Part shown: piece after piece, positions 1 through 14,100 of the stretch | Layout: every line of letters begins with the position of its first letter | Position numbering within the stretch: the first letter of the stretch is position 1 | DNA from: Acridotheres tristis | Taxonomy: Eukaryota; Chordata; Aves; Passeriformes; Sturnidae | Reading direction: 5' to 3' | Length of the DNA: 64,000 nucleotides | Assembly (NCBI GenBank): GCA_037013685.1 | Contig: CM072891.1 | Span: 18,824,501 to 18,888,500, forward strand | Notes under the pieces: generated by a model | Databases searched by the model: none | What the model saw: the letters and a program-made list of their open reading frames with translations, nothing else | Told to the model about the DNA's origin: nothing | Translations under genes and position numbers: made by a program

Positions 1-3000
1 CTCGAATGCAAAGAATGCTGTCCTGTTTGAGGCAATTAGCTTAATTATACATCATGACAGGTGAGCTGGGACAACACTTCTGTTATCAGAGGGGATTTTA
101 AAGTGAAAAGCTAGGGCTTTGTCTTGAACAGTTAATGAGATTTTAATGGGGGAGGGAGCGGAGGGGAAAAGAATATGAAGTTGCTTGCTAGATTGGAACA
201 CAACCACAGCAATATAACTGAACAATGTTAATGAACTGTGTAGCTTTGGGTTTTGCTGCTTCTGTATTTGATGTTTTGTATTGACCCCACTGCTCTAATC
301 CAACAGAGATTATTTGCTCACAGTTTCTGAATTTGCATTTCACTAGCAAAGCATTCTAGCAGACACTTGGAGGCATTTTAAGAAATTTCCACTGCAGAAA
401 TAGTATTCTGAATTGAGTGTTCTCAAACCTGTTGCTTTTAACCCTTTCACTTTCTCTCCTGTTCTGTGCAGTGAGCCAAACCTACTAGTCCGTGCCTGTA
501 ACCAGCTAGGTCAGTTCTTGCAGCACCGAGAAACTAATTTACGTTACCTAGCACTGGAAAGCATGTGCACGCTTGCCAGCTCTGAATTCTCACATGAGGC
601 TGTGAAAACACACATAGAAACAGTTATCAATGCATTGAAGGTAAATATTGAAGTGTGTGGTCTGTTTATGAGTGTTGTCTTCTCCCCTGCCTCACTGCCC
701 CAAGTTCCCTGTCCCCAGTTAAGTTAATGATACTTAGGGACCAAATGAGTTATTCTTTTAAGTCTGCTTGAGTTTTTTACTTCAATCCAGCAAAATCTTG
801 CTGTTCTGGCAATTACAGAAGTCAGCTCTTGTTGGTTTCTGCACCTTGCTGCTGCTGGTAAATCTGATACCTGTAGATCTGTCCCCTGTAACGCTGGTAT
901 CTGCTCATATCTGGGCTGAAGATGAATAATTGTTTAAAAATGTGAAATTTCAAAACTGAGAATGCTGGGAAGACAGTTTTATTACTGTCTTGCTGGTATT
1001 GGACACTGTTCCTTCATCGAAGTATCTTATGGGGAGTGGTAGAACAGATCAGCTTGCACTGGAGAATTGTAAGGACTAGAAACCAGAAAGACACATTTGC
1101 ATGCCACGTTTATGTGACCAAGCTGAAGTCAAAAGAGTAAGACTGATTTGCATGTAAATTTACTTGCACACTTGGATGTTTAAATGCTTTCTTTTCTTCC
1201 AAGTTTGTGCTGTAGCATATTTATTCATTTGTCTAAGTTCAAAGTATGTGTTTGTTCTAGGTGGACTTCAGTTGTTACAAGGCATGCCAGACACTAAACC
1301 TGCAAGTAGCTCAATGTTCATTGGCCTGGTAACAATTTAACAATTTCAGCCAGTTATTGGTGCATTATGGCCACTGGTACCAATTACTCAGTGCATAGTG
1401 GAGCACACATTCACTCACTCCACTCTGCTTAATACTGAAGTGTTCTGTACAAACTCCTCCATTCTTGCAGCACCTGCACAGATTTGAATAAGTATGCTAC
1501 AGAAACAAAACCTGATGATTTGAATTTTTGTGATAGTGTTTAGAAGCAGGAAGCTGAGTCTCCACTGATTTCTTCCTAGATGACTGAAAGTGAGAAATAG
1601 CATAAGAAACTCACAGCTTATATAAAGAGTTGCATCTTTATATGTTACATAAAGAGTTTATTCTGCCTTTGAAAAATTATGCAAATTCATTTGTTTAAAA
1701 TTTGAATGTGTATTATACTAACTTTCATCTCTTAAGCTGCATGTACTTTCCAAACAAAGATGAAATCAATATTGAGCTTTGACTGTGTCTTTTTGCAGAC
1801 TGAAAGAGATGTCAGTGTACGACAGAGAGCTGTAGATCTCCTGTATGCAATGTGTGACCGAAGCAATGCCCAGCAGATTGTGGCTGAAATGCTCAATTAT
1901 CTGGAGACTGCTGATTATTCCATTAGAGAAGAAATTGTAAGCTATTGGTGTTTTTCTTAAATATTTGTTTCGTAGCTGGATTTGGTACCATAAATATAAT
2001 TTATTGGTTGGGTTGCTGCATAGTCTGTGATAGAGATTGCTTTTCATGGTGGCTTAAAAAAAAACTCCAGACAAAACTACTAAAACAAACAAAAAACTCC
2101 TCACTTTGTAGTCTAATAGCAAAGAATTTAGGTTGAATTAATCCAGGGGCAGGGGGGAACCTTGGAAACTTAAGAATTTTAATAGCTGATCTTGGTCTTG
2201 GGACAGTGCATATAGAAAGCAAAGTGAATTTTATATGTCAGCCCCAACATATTCTCTACATCTGAGAGCTTGGTCCTACTCTAGTCATTGTCCAGTAGCT
2301 TCAAAAATTAGTGCTAAATGCTTACTTGTAGGTAGAACTTTGTATGCTCTGAGAATATTCAGTCTAAGGGTTCCCAAAATCACTACCTTATAATCAGCTA
2401 AGAGGCCTGATATTTATCTCTTTCCTACCAGTAGGATAAAAGTTGAAATACTCAACTTAAACCTTTTTAGGATGGTAAACTAAACTTGTTCTTACAGTAG
2501 TTATTTGGCTCGGTTAGGTGCTGAAGTGCCTTGGTTGGAGAAGTGAATGTGGAATGCTGTGTTAGTTGATTTATGTCTTGTGCTGTCTGGTTGCTGTTGG
2601 CAATGTCCCCTGACTTGGCAGATAGTGAGAATTTAATTCTGTTCCCTTATACTGACCTGTTCTTTTAAGAGTAATAAATGCAACTGATAATAAATTGCGT
2701 GGGGTCTCCCCTGAAGATGATTCTTTGCTTCAGGATACAGGAATCTGAGAATGACCTGAAAAAGTCAGCTATGCTTTGGTGACTATTTGCCTTTGCTATC
2801 TTGAGTTACCTTTTGCCTTTTTTTTGAGACGTTTCCAATTTCCTATTTGATCCTGTCTCAGAGGTAAATGGTGTTAGATGGTGTTTTTAGCAAACAAAAA
2901 ATGTTCTATAAATTGCTCTTGATCACTTAGGTACATGGTTGGAAAGCCACAAAGATGCAACATATTTGAATGCATTATGGGGAAAGCAGTATGTGCCTGG

Positions 3001-5147
3001 CAACTGCTGTATTCTGGCACAGCATTTCAGTGTTCACCTTTCACCTTGGCTGTGGGAACAAGTGAACAAGCTCATGTATCTGAAACTGAGGCTTCTGGGC
3101 CAGTGTGGGGCATCACCAGGTGTATACAGCTCATAGTCAGAGCTATCAACCTTCTGTGTTCTCTTCTGTGTGCTCAGGTTCTGAAGGTTGCAATTCTAGC
3201 TGAGAAGTATGCAGTGGATTACACCTGGTATGTGGATACAATCCTGAATCTGATTCGCATTGCTGGTGACTATGTCAGTGAAGAGGTGTGGTACCGAGTC
3301 ATCCAGATTGTCATCAACAGGGATGATGTGCAAGGATATGCAGCAAAGACTGTTTTTGAGGTGAGGGTAACTGTTTTCAATTCCCTTTCAAAATAAGAAT
3401 TAAGGAAGCACCACATGACGTGACAGGGGAAAATGAAGGAGTTCTGTCTGTTGTCAAAAGTCCTCAGTGCTGCTAGATGGGCCTAAGGGTGCTCTTAATC
3501 AAGTAATACTCCTACTAGAGTCTTCTGTGAAATCATACCACCCATCATATTTTTCTCATAAATGCTCTGTAGTGCCTAGATCCGTGGTCTGCTCTTGCAG
3601 GAAAGTGGGTGAGAAAACTGGGAATGGAAGTGACAGAAAAGATGGGTGTTTTTGTACATTGTGTATCAATGATTATTGATGTGTTACAGGCCCTTCAAGC
3701 TCCAGCATGTCATGAGAATCTTGTAAAAGTAGGTGGCTACATCTTGGGAGAATTCGGAAATCTGATAGCAGGTGATCCAAGATCAAGGTAAAATACTTTC
3801 TAAAATACTGAATTGAAGTAGTAATGCTTTCTGTAAAGAATTTAATTCCTAGCATTTCTAAAGGCTAGTTAAGAAATCATTCAGCTCTTGCTAATAATGC
3901 AATAAGAAGGATTATCGTTTCTACAAAAACTGAACAAATTATTTTTTCCCTCTTTTAAGTCCCCTCATCCAGTTCAACTTGCTACATTCCAAGTTTCATC
4001 TGTGTAGTGTTCCTACCCGAGCTCTGCTTCTGTCCACCTACATCAAGTTTGTGAACCTGTTTCCAGAAATCAAAACTACGATTCAAGACGTGCTGCGCAG
4101 TGACAGTCAGCTAAAGAATGCTGATGTTGAGCTGCAGCAGAGAGCTGTTGAGTATTTGAGGCTCAGTACTATTGCTAGTACTGATATATTGGTAGGTATA
4201 AAGGTTTATTTCCTTTATTATGCAGTACTCTGCTGTCAACAAGTTAACTAAACCTTACCTGATGGCTCAGAAATCTCAGTGCAGGATTAAGGATTACAAT
4301 GTAGGTCCTGGTTCTTTTAGTTTCCTTAATTCTGCTGTAGTCATCTTTAATTTAGAGCTAAATTCCAAGTTGCAGCTGCTGTAGTGGGACATATGACCAT
4401 TAAGACATGTTAATCTGGAGCAGAGAAGCCAGGGAGAGCTGGCACAATACAGGGTCCTAGAGGATTTAGGTGTCAAAAGGCTGGGGATTTCTTTTGAGGA
4501 CTTACTTGATGGTGGGCAGGAAAAGTGTAATTTTTTGTCCCATGAAGTTGTCGTTTAACCTGGTGATCTCAGGTCTGAGAGGAGCATTGCACATTTGGTT
4601 TTGACATCTAATAAAAATGCTTGAGTATTCTTTGTGGTTTAACTCTAGGTCTGCCTGACTTAAGGACCCTTAGGTCTACTATGATCTAATTATTTAATTT
4701 TTTAAATTTAATATCACTGTTTCAGAGAATTGATATGCTCCTGTTTTCTTAACCAAGTGCTTTGGAAGGACTTCAGAAAATCTTGAAGAATTTTTTCTTT
4801 TAAAAAAGCGATCGATCCCTTGCTACAATAAACTGCATAATAATTTTCTGTGTGGGTGACTACTTCTGCTTTTGCTTTATGCAATCTATAAGGGTGTGTC
4901 TCTTCAAAGACTCAGAAGCTGGTTTGGCTTTTTCTCTGAAGTTTAACTAATACTTTTTTTTCCCTATGCTAAGGCTACAGTGTTGGAAGAAATGCCTCCC
5001 TTTCCAGAGAGGGAATCTTCTATTTTGGCTAAACTGAAGAAGAAGAAAGGCCCGGGCACAGTTACTGACCTGGAAGAGATCAAAAAGGAGAGGAGCTCTG
5101 ATATGAATGGAAGTGCTGAACCTGCCTCTGTCAATGCCAGTGCTGTT
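1..5147 (+). CDS. AP2A2: AP2A2 trunk (adaptin N-terminal solenoid) and start of hinge, seven exons
   Basis: Exons 1-60, 472-640, 1799-1936, 3178-3360, 3690-3787, 3960-4191 and 4974-5147 encode the C-terminal half of the alpha-solenoid trunk, which packs against the beta-2, mu-2 and sigma-2 subunits. The lysine-rich run [11 protein letters not shown] (5023-5056) marks the trunk-hinge border. The first exon starts before the window and its donor is GTGAGC at 61. The intervening introns (641-1798, 1937-3177, 4192-4973) show nothing I can name. The intron at 3361-3689 is only 329 bp and that at 3788-3959 only 172 bp. Confidence 0.93.
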
Positions 5148-8100
5148 GTGAGTTTAAAAGCTGTTATTTCACTCATTTAGATGGTGTGCAAGTGAGAAAA
5201 GCCTGGTTTCCTAAAGTGGCTTTTTGGGGACTTAAAACCTCTCCTCTGAAACTTAAGGCTGTCTATGTTTCCTATAAAGCAGGGGATGTACAGCTGCTTT
5301 CCCCTCGATGCATCTTGGATGCAATTTTCCTTTGGAAATCTTATGTAAGTGGGGACAAACAGTCTACAGCCTAAAAAAAAATCCCTTTTACATTGTTATT
5401 TTAAAAATATTGCTGTTCACTTTAGAAATGTGAAATTTCCTTGGTGGTAAAATTGCACTGAGGGCGAGATTGTAAAAGTAACATATTTAGAAGGAGTTAA
5501 ATTGAATTTCAGAGTATCAGCTATTTATCTGCTTTGTCTAACATGTTATTTTTCATCTTGGTTTGGGTTATTAATAGAACTGGACATCACTTACCTTCAC
5601 TGGGATGTCCTCAAATCAGTATAAAGTTGTTACTTTTTATTTGACAGTACTATTTGAATTCAGTTGTGCTAGACAAGTCCACAGGTTTTTTTCTGTCTGA
5701 GCTGCAACTTCTCATTTTATTGTCAGTTAAAGCTGATGGTATCAATTTTTTCCATAATGTAACACTTCTTTCTGGTTTTAATGCCTAGAAAAAGTTGTAA
5801 TTAGATTTAAGATGCCATAGAAGATTTCCTAGAGGAGGAAATACTGCAGCATGCTCCGTGCCCAGTTTGTTAAAGCATAGTAATTTACTTAGTTACTACA
5901 GTATGTAAGAGTAGCTACTCCAAGTGCAACAATTTTGACTGGACAGACATCTCTTTCTAGCAGAAAAGTTGGAAAATTTTCTTTTGAGGCCAAATTGAGG
6001 TGACTGACAGCTAATACTGCATTATGCTTCATGAGCTTCACTTTATGGATTGCAGCCGTGTAACAGACTGTACAGTGTTACCTTCACCAGTGGCTTTATC
6101 TGGTTTAGAATCCAAAAATGTTAGAAATTCGAAGTCCAACCTTTGTTTTTAGTAGCTCCTAATGACTGGCTTCTTAAAGTCTTTTGCCAAGGAATTTTTC
6201 ATTATCCTGTATGGAGTATATGATAACTTGGAGTTGGCTTACAAAACCAAGATTTCAGATTCATCCAAACGCATCTCATGACTCATCCTCAGATTATCTG
6301 GCATAGTGGAAGCTGCTCATGTCTAATACATGACCATTTGATTAACAGTCTGTTCTTTGTTCTTGCATGCCACCTGGGCACATATATCAGCCTCTATTGC
6401 ATGATTCTGTGTCCTGGCTGCTTGATTTGCTCTGTTTGAGGAAAAAACAGTTTAAACATCTTGTCTCTTCCTCTGGTGTTTGCAGCTTGAACTGGCTACA
6501 GGCTGTGCTTTTGTTGCTGTTGGGTTTACATTCTTTCTAAGATTTGCTAGGCTTCAGAAACGCAGGATTAAACTGATAGTCAATTTTAAAGATGCTGTGA
6601 TGACATGTGATTTTTGGTTTGTGTAAAAGCCGCTTGCTTTCTTGATGGATTCTTCATGAAAGAAAAGCAACATGTGAATGTTATTCCCTACAGTACTTAC
6701 TTTCCCTTGAAACTGATGGGAAAAGAGAGGGGGGGAAAGCAGTCATTTTTTTGTCATCTTTCTTCTGCAGAACCAGATTATAGACAGATTAATTTTGGTT
6801 TTGTTTTTATTTAACGGTTAGATGGACATAACTCTCTTCAAAGGAAAAAAAGAAAACCACATCTGTAAATGACCTTAAGTTGAAATTCAGCGTGGTAACT
6901 GCTGCATTTGTGAACCCTTTTACAGCCATTCAAGCCTTGATTTGGGGTGGGGAGAGGCACCTTGCCATAGCTTAGTTGTCTATGCAAACGAGACAGCTTT
7001 GTTGTAGTTTTGTTGCAGTGTAACACCAAAGTGTCTTGTCTTCCTTAGTCTACTCCTTCTCCATCGGCGGATCTGCTGGGTCTGGGTGCTGCCCCTGTCA
7101 CCAATTCAGCTCCCCCACCTTCCTCTAGTGGTAGCCTGCTCGTGGATGTATTTTCAGATTCAGCTTCTGCAGTTGCACCTCTTGCTCCTGGTTCTGATGA
7201 CAACTTTGCGAGGTAATTAAGCCGCCCTGAAAGGAATTTGAAGGAGAATTTGTGTGTTAAAACAGGATTGAAGGAAAAACACACATAACTTTGGGTTTTG
7301 TTCCAGCATATTGAGTACATTCCTGGGTGGTAGTTTTGCAGCAAGAGAGGTTCTTGGACACTGCTGGATGTGCTGTCTTTACTGAATATCTCTTCTAATG
7401 GAAAAGCTGAGTCTGTAGTACTCAACCTGAGGATATTTGCCACACAGTTGTGTCTGTTTTTCATGCTGGTTTTGCTTCTTTGTTAAAGTAAGCTGCTTGT
7501 GCATCTCCATACATCTTGAAGTGGGGGTTATCTGTCTCGATATGAATACATCTGTTCTTACTTTCTTTTCATAAAGTATTCTTGTCTCTCCACTTATGGC
7601 AAACTGCTACTGAAACAGTGAGATGGATTGTATCCAGACATACTGCTTCCCAGATTTTAATGCTACAAAGGAGTCTGAAAAGAGGGATAAAGAACAAGTG
7701 GTTATCTTTTCTTCAAAGGGGATTTGATACTACAATTACATTACCAAGTGTAGTGTAGGTACAATGTGTTATTAACCCCATTAGTATTAAAAGCCCCTGT
7801 GGCTACTCTCAAATGTTATTTGGCTAAATTCGTGGGAGTTAAAGGCATAAAATCACAGAATGTCGTTAAAATCAGTAGTCTTACTAGACAAGAACGTACT
7901 GCTTTTGTCAAGGACCAAATTTTGAATGTTGGCACAACAAATTTTCAATGCATCTTAATATAAAAGACATAATGAGGGAAACTGATCTGCCTGGATCATT
8001 GACACTTTCATCAAAATTTTATAGCAGGCAATGCATTTGTTTTGGGTTTGCAGTGATTAATACTTGATCCTGTGTTTCTGCTGGAAGATCAGAAGTCATA

Positions 8101-11100
8101 CCTGATCATACAACACAAAACAGGACTTCAGGAAGCTACACAGGCTTCTTCATGCTTTTTTTTTTTTTTCTTTTTAAGAAGGTAGAAAAAGGAACCAATG
8201 CTAGTAGCTTCATAAACAAATGTTACTCAAGAAGAGTTTTCTCTTTCTGCAGAAGAAAGTATAGCAATGCCCAACTCCTTGGTTTGTCTGTAGATGATGA
8301 AATGCTTCTCTCATGATACTGAGAAGTTGCTTTTTACAGTTTCCTGCCTCTTTTTAATGCTGTTGTCACTTTTGTTTCTATTCTGTTGCTTGGGTAAGTT
8401 ATTCTCTGTGTGCCTGTGTACTCTTGCCTATGCTTAATATTTGTGTGTTTTTAGGAACTGATTGTGCACCGCTAATTAGAAGGGTCCCTAAGGTTGATGA
8501 GGCCTCTGCTTTTAAGCACACCTTTGTAGTAGTTAATATGCAGCTACCTTTTTGACTTTGAACTGAAACACTTTTGCTGTCACAGTTAAACACCTAAAAG
8601 GACTTGGTTCTCTAAGAGGTTTACATTTACTGAACACTTTTAGCTATCTTCCTGAGGGACTGCTGTTTTCTAACAGTCGGGGTGGGATGGGGGAGAGAAG
8701 TGGGGGAAAACATTGCCTAATGCCTAAAACCTTTCTAGGGTTCTGAGCTAGGGCAGCTAATCAATTTCTGGTGCATTAAGCTCAGCAGTGCCGTTTTTGA
8801 GGAAGGAGGTAAAAGAAGTAACTAAGCTCTAAGCTGTCTTTACTAACTCCTGCTGTCTCTGTCGCTACTGCCTTTCTTCCTTTGTGCTGCCTGAACTAGC
8901 CCTGACCTGGCTTCATCTGAGGTAGTTTCTGAGGAACCAGCTGATACTGTGCATGATGCTGATGAGCTTTTTCACAAGTAAGCAATACTAAAACCTTGCA
9001 AGGCTGGGCAATTTCCAGAATATAGTTATAAAGCAAAACTATATTGTTCATTAATTTAATACCAGCAAAACTAGAGAAACATGTACTGTCAGACTTGTGA
9101 CTAGAACACCTCTGAGGATGCTGTGGATTTTGTGACAGGCTCATGAATACACAGGTTAGAGTTGCCCTTACAAGTCGGTGCTATCACACACTGCTCTAAA
9201 ATGAGGCAATGCCAGTTGTATGTTATGTTTTTGCAATTATTTGGAAATAAATAAATTCCAGGAGTACTTGTCGAAAGTACTGATATTTGGGAGTGTGTTT
9301 TAAGTGCCTTGTATGCAAAAGGCAGATGTTTGCTGACCACCTCTTCTACTTTTAAGTGAGGGGTGATAGAAAGGACAGAGATCACTGGAGAATGGGCTTC
9401 CTCTCTCAAAGTGGAAAAAGTACATCTCTCAGTTGGCTTAGGTGATACAGAAATGATTTAAAATGGAGGGTTTTTTCTTTCAGGTTTAAACAGTCAAAGC
9501 TTCAAACTTTTCAATTCTGCACCAACCCAATGAGTTTCAGAAGTTCTCAAGACTAATAAGAAAAATCCTAATCCGTTGCCTGGTCCTTTATTAGACAGTG
9601 TGTGTGTATATAGCATATTGTGGTTTTCTTCATAGTTTCTCAGACATCCTATCAAATAAAAATGTCAGTTCTTTTAGTGTCCTACAAGTGGTGGCTCTGA
9701 TTGTAAAATTGTCTTTTCTAACTGCAGTTTTCTGCAAAGGCTCTCTCACAGACTGATGCATTCTAGGTTAACCGCAGTCTTCATCCTCTGTGTAAACCCT
9801 GAATTTTGTGGTTCTAAATATTGTTTAAAGAGGCTCAATTTAAAACATGTTTTCCCTCTCTTCCCCTAGGTTTGTGTGTAAAAATAATGGAGTCTTATTT
9901 GAAAATCAGTTGCTACAAATTGGCTTGAAGTCTGAATTTCGACAGAACCTGGGTAAGATCTGTTGTGCCATGGTTGGCTGTGTGCATTATCAATCACAGT
10001 GCCAGCATGATATTCCAGCTAGGACTCACTTTCCAGCTGCTGAAAGGGAAATAGCATTGTAGGCCTAAGCAGTTTTACAACTCCCACTGTTGTGCATCCC
10101 TGGCTTTTGTGTGGGCTCTTGCTTCTTTAAATTTTTTTATTGTTTTGGTAGCTGATATGAAATAGGAGTGTTAAGCTCCATCACTCCAGCTCTTGCTGCC
10201 TGGTTGTATGGCTGGTGGAGCCAGGTTTATAGAGGACCATTCTTGTCAAAATTTGCATTTTGCAATATAGCTTATTGTAATGATATGAGACACAATGCAT
10301 TTCAGATTAGATTGAATGCACAAGATACTGAAACCAGCTAGGAAAGAGATGGAATTTGAACATAGGCTAGCAATAGAATTGCTTGCTTCTCCCTTTCTGT
10401 GAAACTCTTGGTGGCATAGTAGCATCTTAACAAAATTCTCCAGCAATTGAAAGACTTGCACTGATGATTTAACTGCCTGTGTGACAGCTACTGTAGGAGA
10501 GATCGAATGGTTTGGTTAAGTCACTGCATTTTGAACTGTGAATGTCTTGGTGAGATAAACCATGTAAACTGTATTTTGTTCTTAAAAGTGGTTTTAAAGA
10601 AAGGTAGAAAGACAATGTGGTAGGGATTGAAGCACAAGTAGTTCAATGTGATCACATGACCTAAAATTTCTGATGTCTCGTTCTTCTCTTTCCAGGACGG
10701 ATGTTCATATTCTATGGTAATAAGACATCAACACAGTTCTTGAATTTTACTCCAACAGTAATCTGCTCAGATGACCTTCAATCAAATATCCTTAAATGTA
10801 GTAGCATGTGTCTGTTCTTATTAGGTTTTTGTGGTTTATTGCTGCACAATATAATAAATCTGTTGGATCAAGGCACAGTGTCCTTGAACATGAAGAAATG
10901 AGAAACTTGCTGATAACTCTCTAAAGTTCTTGTAGAAAGAACAAATCTTGAGCAGGGATGAAAGATTCTTTCCTTAAAGCCCTGGTTATAAACACAAATT
11001 TTATTTCTGAAATAACAAGAAATCTAGATGAATAAATATGTACTGGAACTGTAGCTTTCACCACTGACATGAAGTAGCAGGGGTAGAAGTGTGTCCTTCG

Positions 11101-14100
11101 AGTACTGCATTAGCACATAACCTAAACCTTGACATGGAGATGGAACATATGTATGCCAACATGATGGCACTTTTAAAATAAGCTTTTATTTAATGGCTGG
11201 TCCTTAATGCTTGGTATTGCAAATTTGATATTTCTGGGAGAGTAAGTAATCAGGCTTGTTTGACTCAAGGCATCTCTGTCATGTTCAGAATAGTCCTGTG
11301 GCTTTTATTGTGAAGTCTCTGTGTCTTCACACCTTTTTAAGGGCATCTTTCTTTAAGACTGTCCAATTAAGTAAACATTTTCAGAGTTATTGCTTGTAGA
11401 TGTGTCAGTATGAAAAAACCCCAATAAACAAAAAAATAAACCCCCAGAAACTCTTTTCTTGTACAGAAACAGCTTTAAATGTTCAGCAGCACAAAGAGAA
11501 TGAGTGAAAACACGATGCTAATTCCTCACAGAGCTTATTGGAAGATTTGAAATGATCAGTTCATTGATCTGTTTCCTTAACGACTTTCCTATGCCTGAAT
11601 CTTCAGACAAAACCTGTTGACCCCACAGTGGATGGAGGTGCACAGGTTCAGCAGGTTGTGAACATCGAATGTGTGTCAGACTTCATGGAAGCTCCAATCC
11701 TGAACATTCAGTTCAGGTAAAACAAAGGATTCAAATGTTAGTGAATTAATTAGATGAAAGATGTTAAATTTGGCATGGCCCTGTGACTGAAATGCAAAAT
11801 ATGGACACACAGGGCTCTCTTGGGTAGACAACTTGAAAATTGGATCTAATTAAGCTTTATGGTACTAGGGAGAATCCACTTGGAACAATGTGGTTGAAAA
11901 CCCCAGCCAAACCAAACAGTCAAGAAGCAGCTACTGATAAAATGTCTCCATGACTTGTGTGTCTGCTATCTATAGAAAACAGCAGTCTTCCTGTTTGCTT
12001 AAGAAATCTCGACAGGAATACACGCAGTAACTTCTCCCTTCTGGAAACCAAGACCATTTCTGCAAATAACTTGGCCTGGAAGTGTACAAAACCAGAAATA
12101 GAATCTTGTTCTGTCCACTCAACGTCAGCTCAGCTTTACAAAATCCTGAGTTGTGGCCTACATGCTGTTACTCTGGTCTAAACTGGTTTTTATTGGTACC
12201 TTTTCACAGGGATATATTTTCCCCCCTTAGGATGCTATCTGCAAGGATACAGCTATGCTAAAACTGAGAGAACCTTACCAGCAGTTCTGACAATTCATGT
12301 GCCATCTAAGCAGAGAAAATAAATTTATTTAACAGTAGACTGAAACTGTATATTAGAAATGTCATGTGGAGTTGATGGATTTTAATCATAAACAGTTCCT
12401 CAATTGCTTGGTTGATTTCTGCTGAGGCACTGCTGAGGCTGCCACATGCACTGTGGTTTTTCTATTCCATCTGCAGGTACGGTGGAACATTTCAAAATCT
12501 TTCAGTAAAATTACCCATCACTCTGAATAAATTTTTCCAGCCAACAGAGATGTCTTCCCAAGACTTTTTTCAGCGTTGGAAGCAGCTGAGCAAGTAAGAC
12601 TTTATATTTGGGCTCTTGTGGTGGGCAAGGGAAAAGAAAGGTATATTGTGAATGAATGTAGCTGGTGCAGTGCCTCATCCCATACTCAATCCTGTAAGCC
12701 CTGAGCTCCCCCAATGGAATTAATTGCTATTGGAAGTGCTGTTCATAATGTATTTATCTTGCCTTGTCTTGCAGTCCAAAACAGGAAGTACAGAATATCT
12801 TTAAAGCAAAGCACCCGATGGATGCAGAGATCACGAAAGCAAAGGTGGGTGGTGGTGTGATATTTTTAATTCACCATGTACAGGGCAGTGGCAGGTCGTG
12901 TTTTAACCCCAGCTGGCAACTAAGCACCACACAGCTATTTGCTCACTCTTCCCCAGTGGGGTGGGAGAGAATAGGAAGGGTAAAAGTGAGAAAACCTGTG
13001 GGTTGAGGTAAAGAGAGTTCAGTAGGTAAAGGAAAAGCCATGCACACAAGCAAAGCAAAGAATTAGTTCAGTTCTTCCCACTGGCAGGGAGGTGTTTGGC
13101 CATCCCCAGGGCAGCAAGGCTCCATCAGCTGTAACAGTTACTTGGGAAGGCAAAACAACATCACTGTGAGCATCCTCCCATTCTTCCTTTTCCCGGCCTT
13201 ATGTGCTGAGCCAGGACATCTTACAGTATGGGATATCCCACTGTTCAGCTGTCCTGGCTGTGTCCTGTCCCAGCTCCTTGTGCATCTCCAGCTTCCTCAC
13301 TGATGGGGTGAGGAGCAGAAAAGACCTTGGCTCTGTGTAACCCCTGCTCAGGGATAACTAAAACATCCCTGTGTTATCAACTGTTTTCAGCAGAAATCCA
13401 AAACACAGCCCCATACCTGCTGCTAAGAAGAAAATTAACTCTATCCCAGCCCAAATTAGCACGTGGTATAAGCAACTTGGTGTGTTTTGTTTATTTGGCA
13501 GTTGGAACATCCAGTGAAAGTGTGAGTCCAGGCTATGAGATAGATCGTGGCAGTGCCAAGTTGAATGGACAGTTTCTAGCTGTACTTTGAATTAGATGCA
13601 GTCTTCAGTAGCTGCTGGAGACTTGGAGCTGTTTAAGAAAGCACCAATTCACTGCTTAAAACTGAATTGGAAGACAGTTCAAGCCTTAATTTATACTTGA
13701 GAAAAGTGACTTTTTGGCTGCCTTAGGCAAAACAGAAGTGAGTGTGTAAGACAGGAATGGCTGTATCAGAACAAGGGGGGACTGATGTTAAATCTTAATT
13801 TGCTTCTCAGTTGCTTTTGAAAAGAGCCTTTTTTACAGAACAGCTCATTTATCAGGGTCAGCCTTCAAAAATTTGTCTTGAAGATGATGACTGTTTGGGT
13901 ATACTTGGTGTTTGTGTCCTTCCCTCCCCACATCTAAATCTTTGGGTTTCTTTCACAGATAATTGGATTTGGGTCAGCCCTGCTTGAGGAGGTAGATCCC
14001 AATCCTGCTAACTTTGTTGGTGCTGGTATCATACACACAAAAACCACTCAGATTGGATGCTTGCTGCGCCTTGAACCCAACCTCCAGGCACAGGTATGTG

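Noticed and set aside
2935..3396. A 153-codon frame spanning an AP2A2 exon
   Set aside because: Only 3178-3360 is the exon; the remainder is intron read-through on both sides.
7045..7464. Minus-strand 139-codon frame
   Set aside because: It overlaps the AP2A2 hinge exon on the opposite strand and resembles no family.
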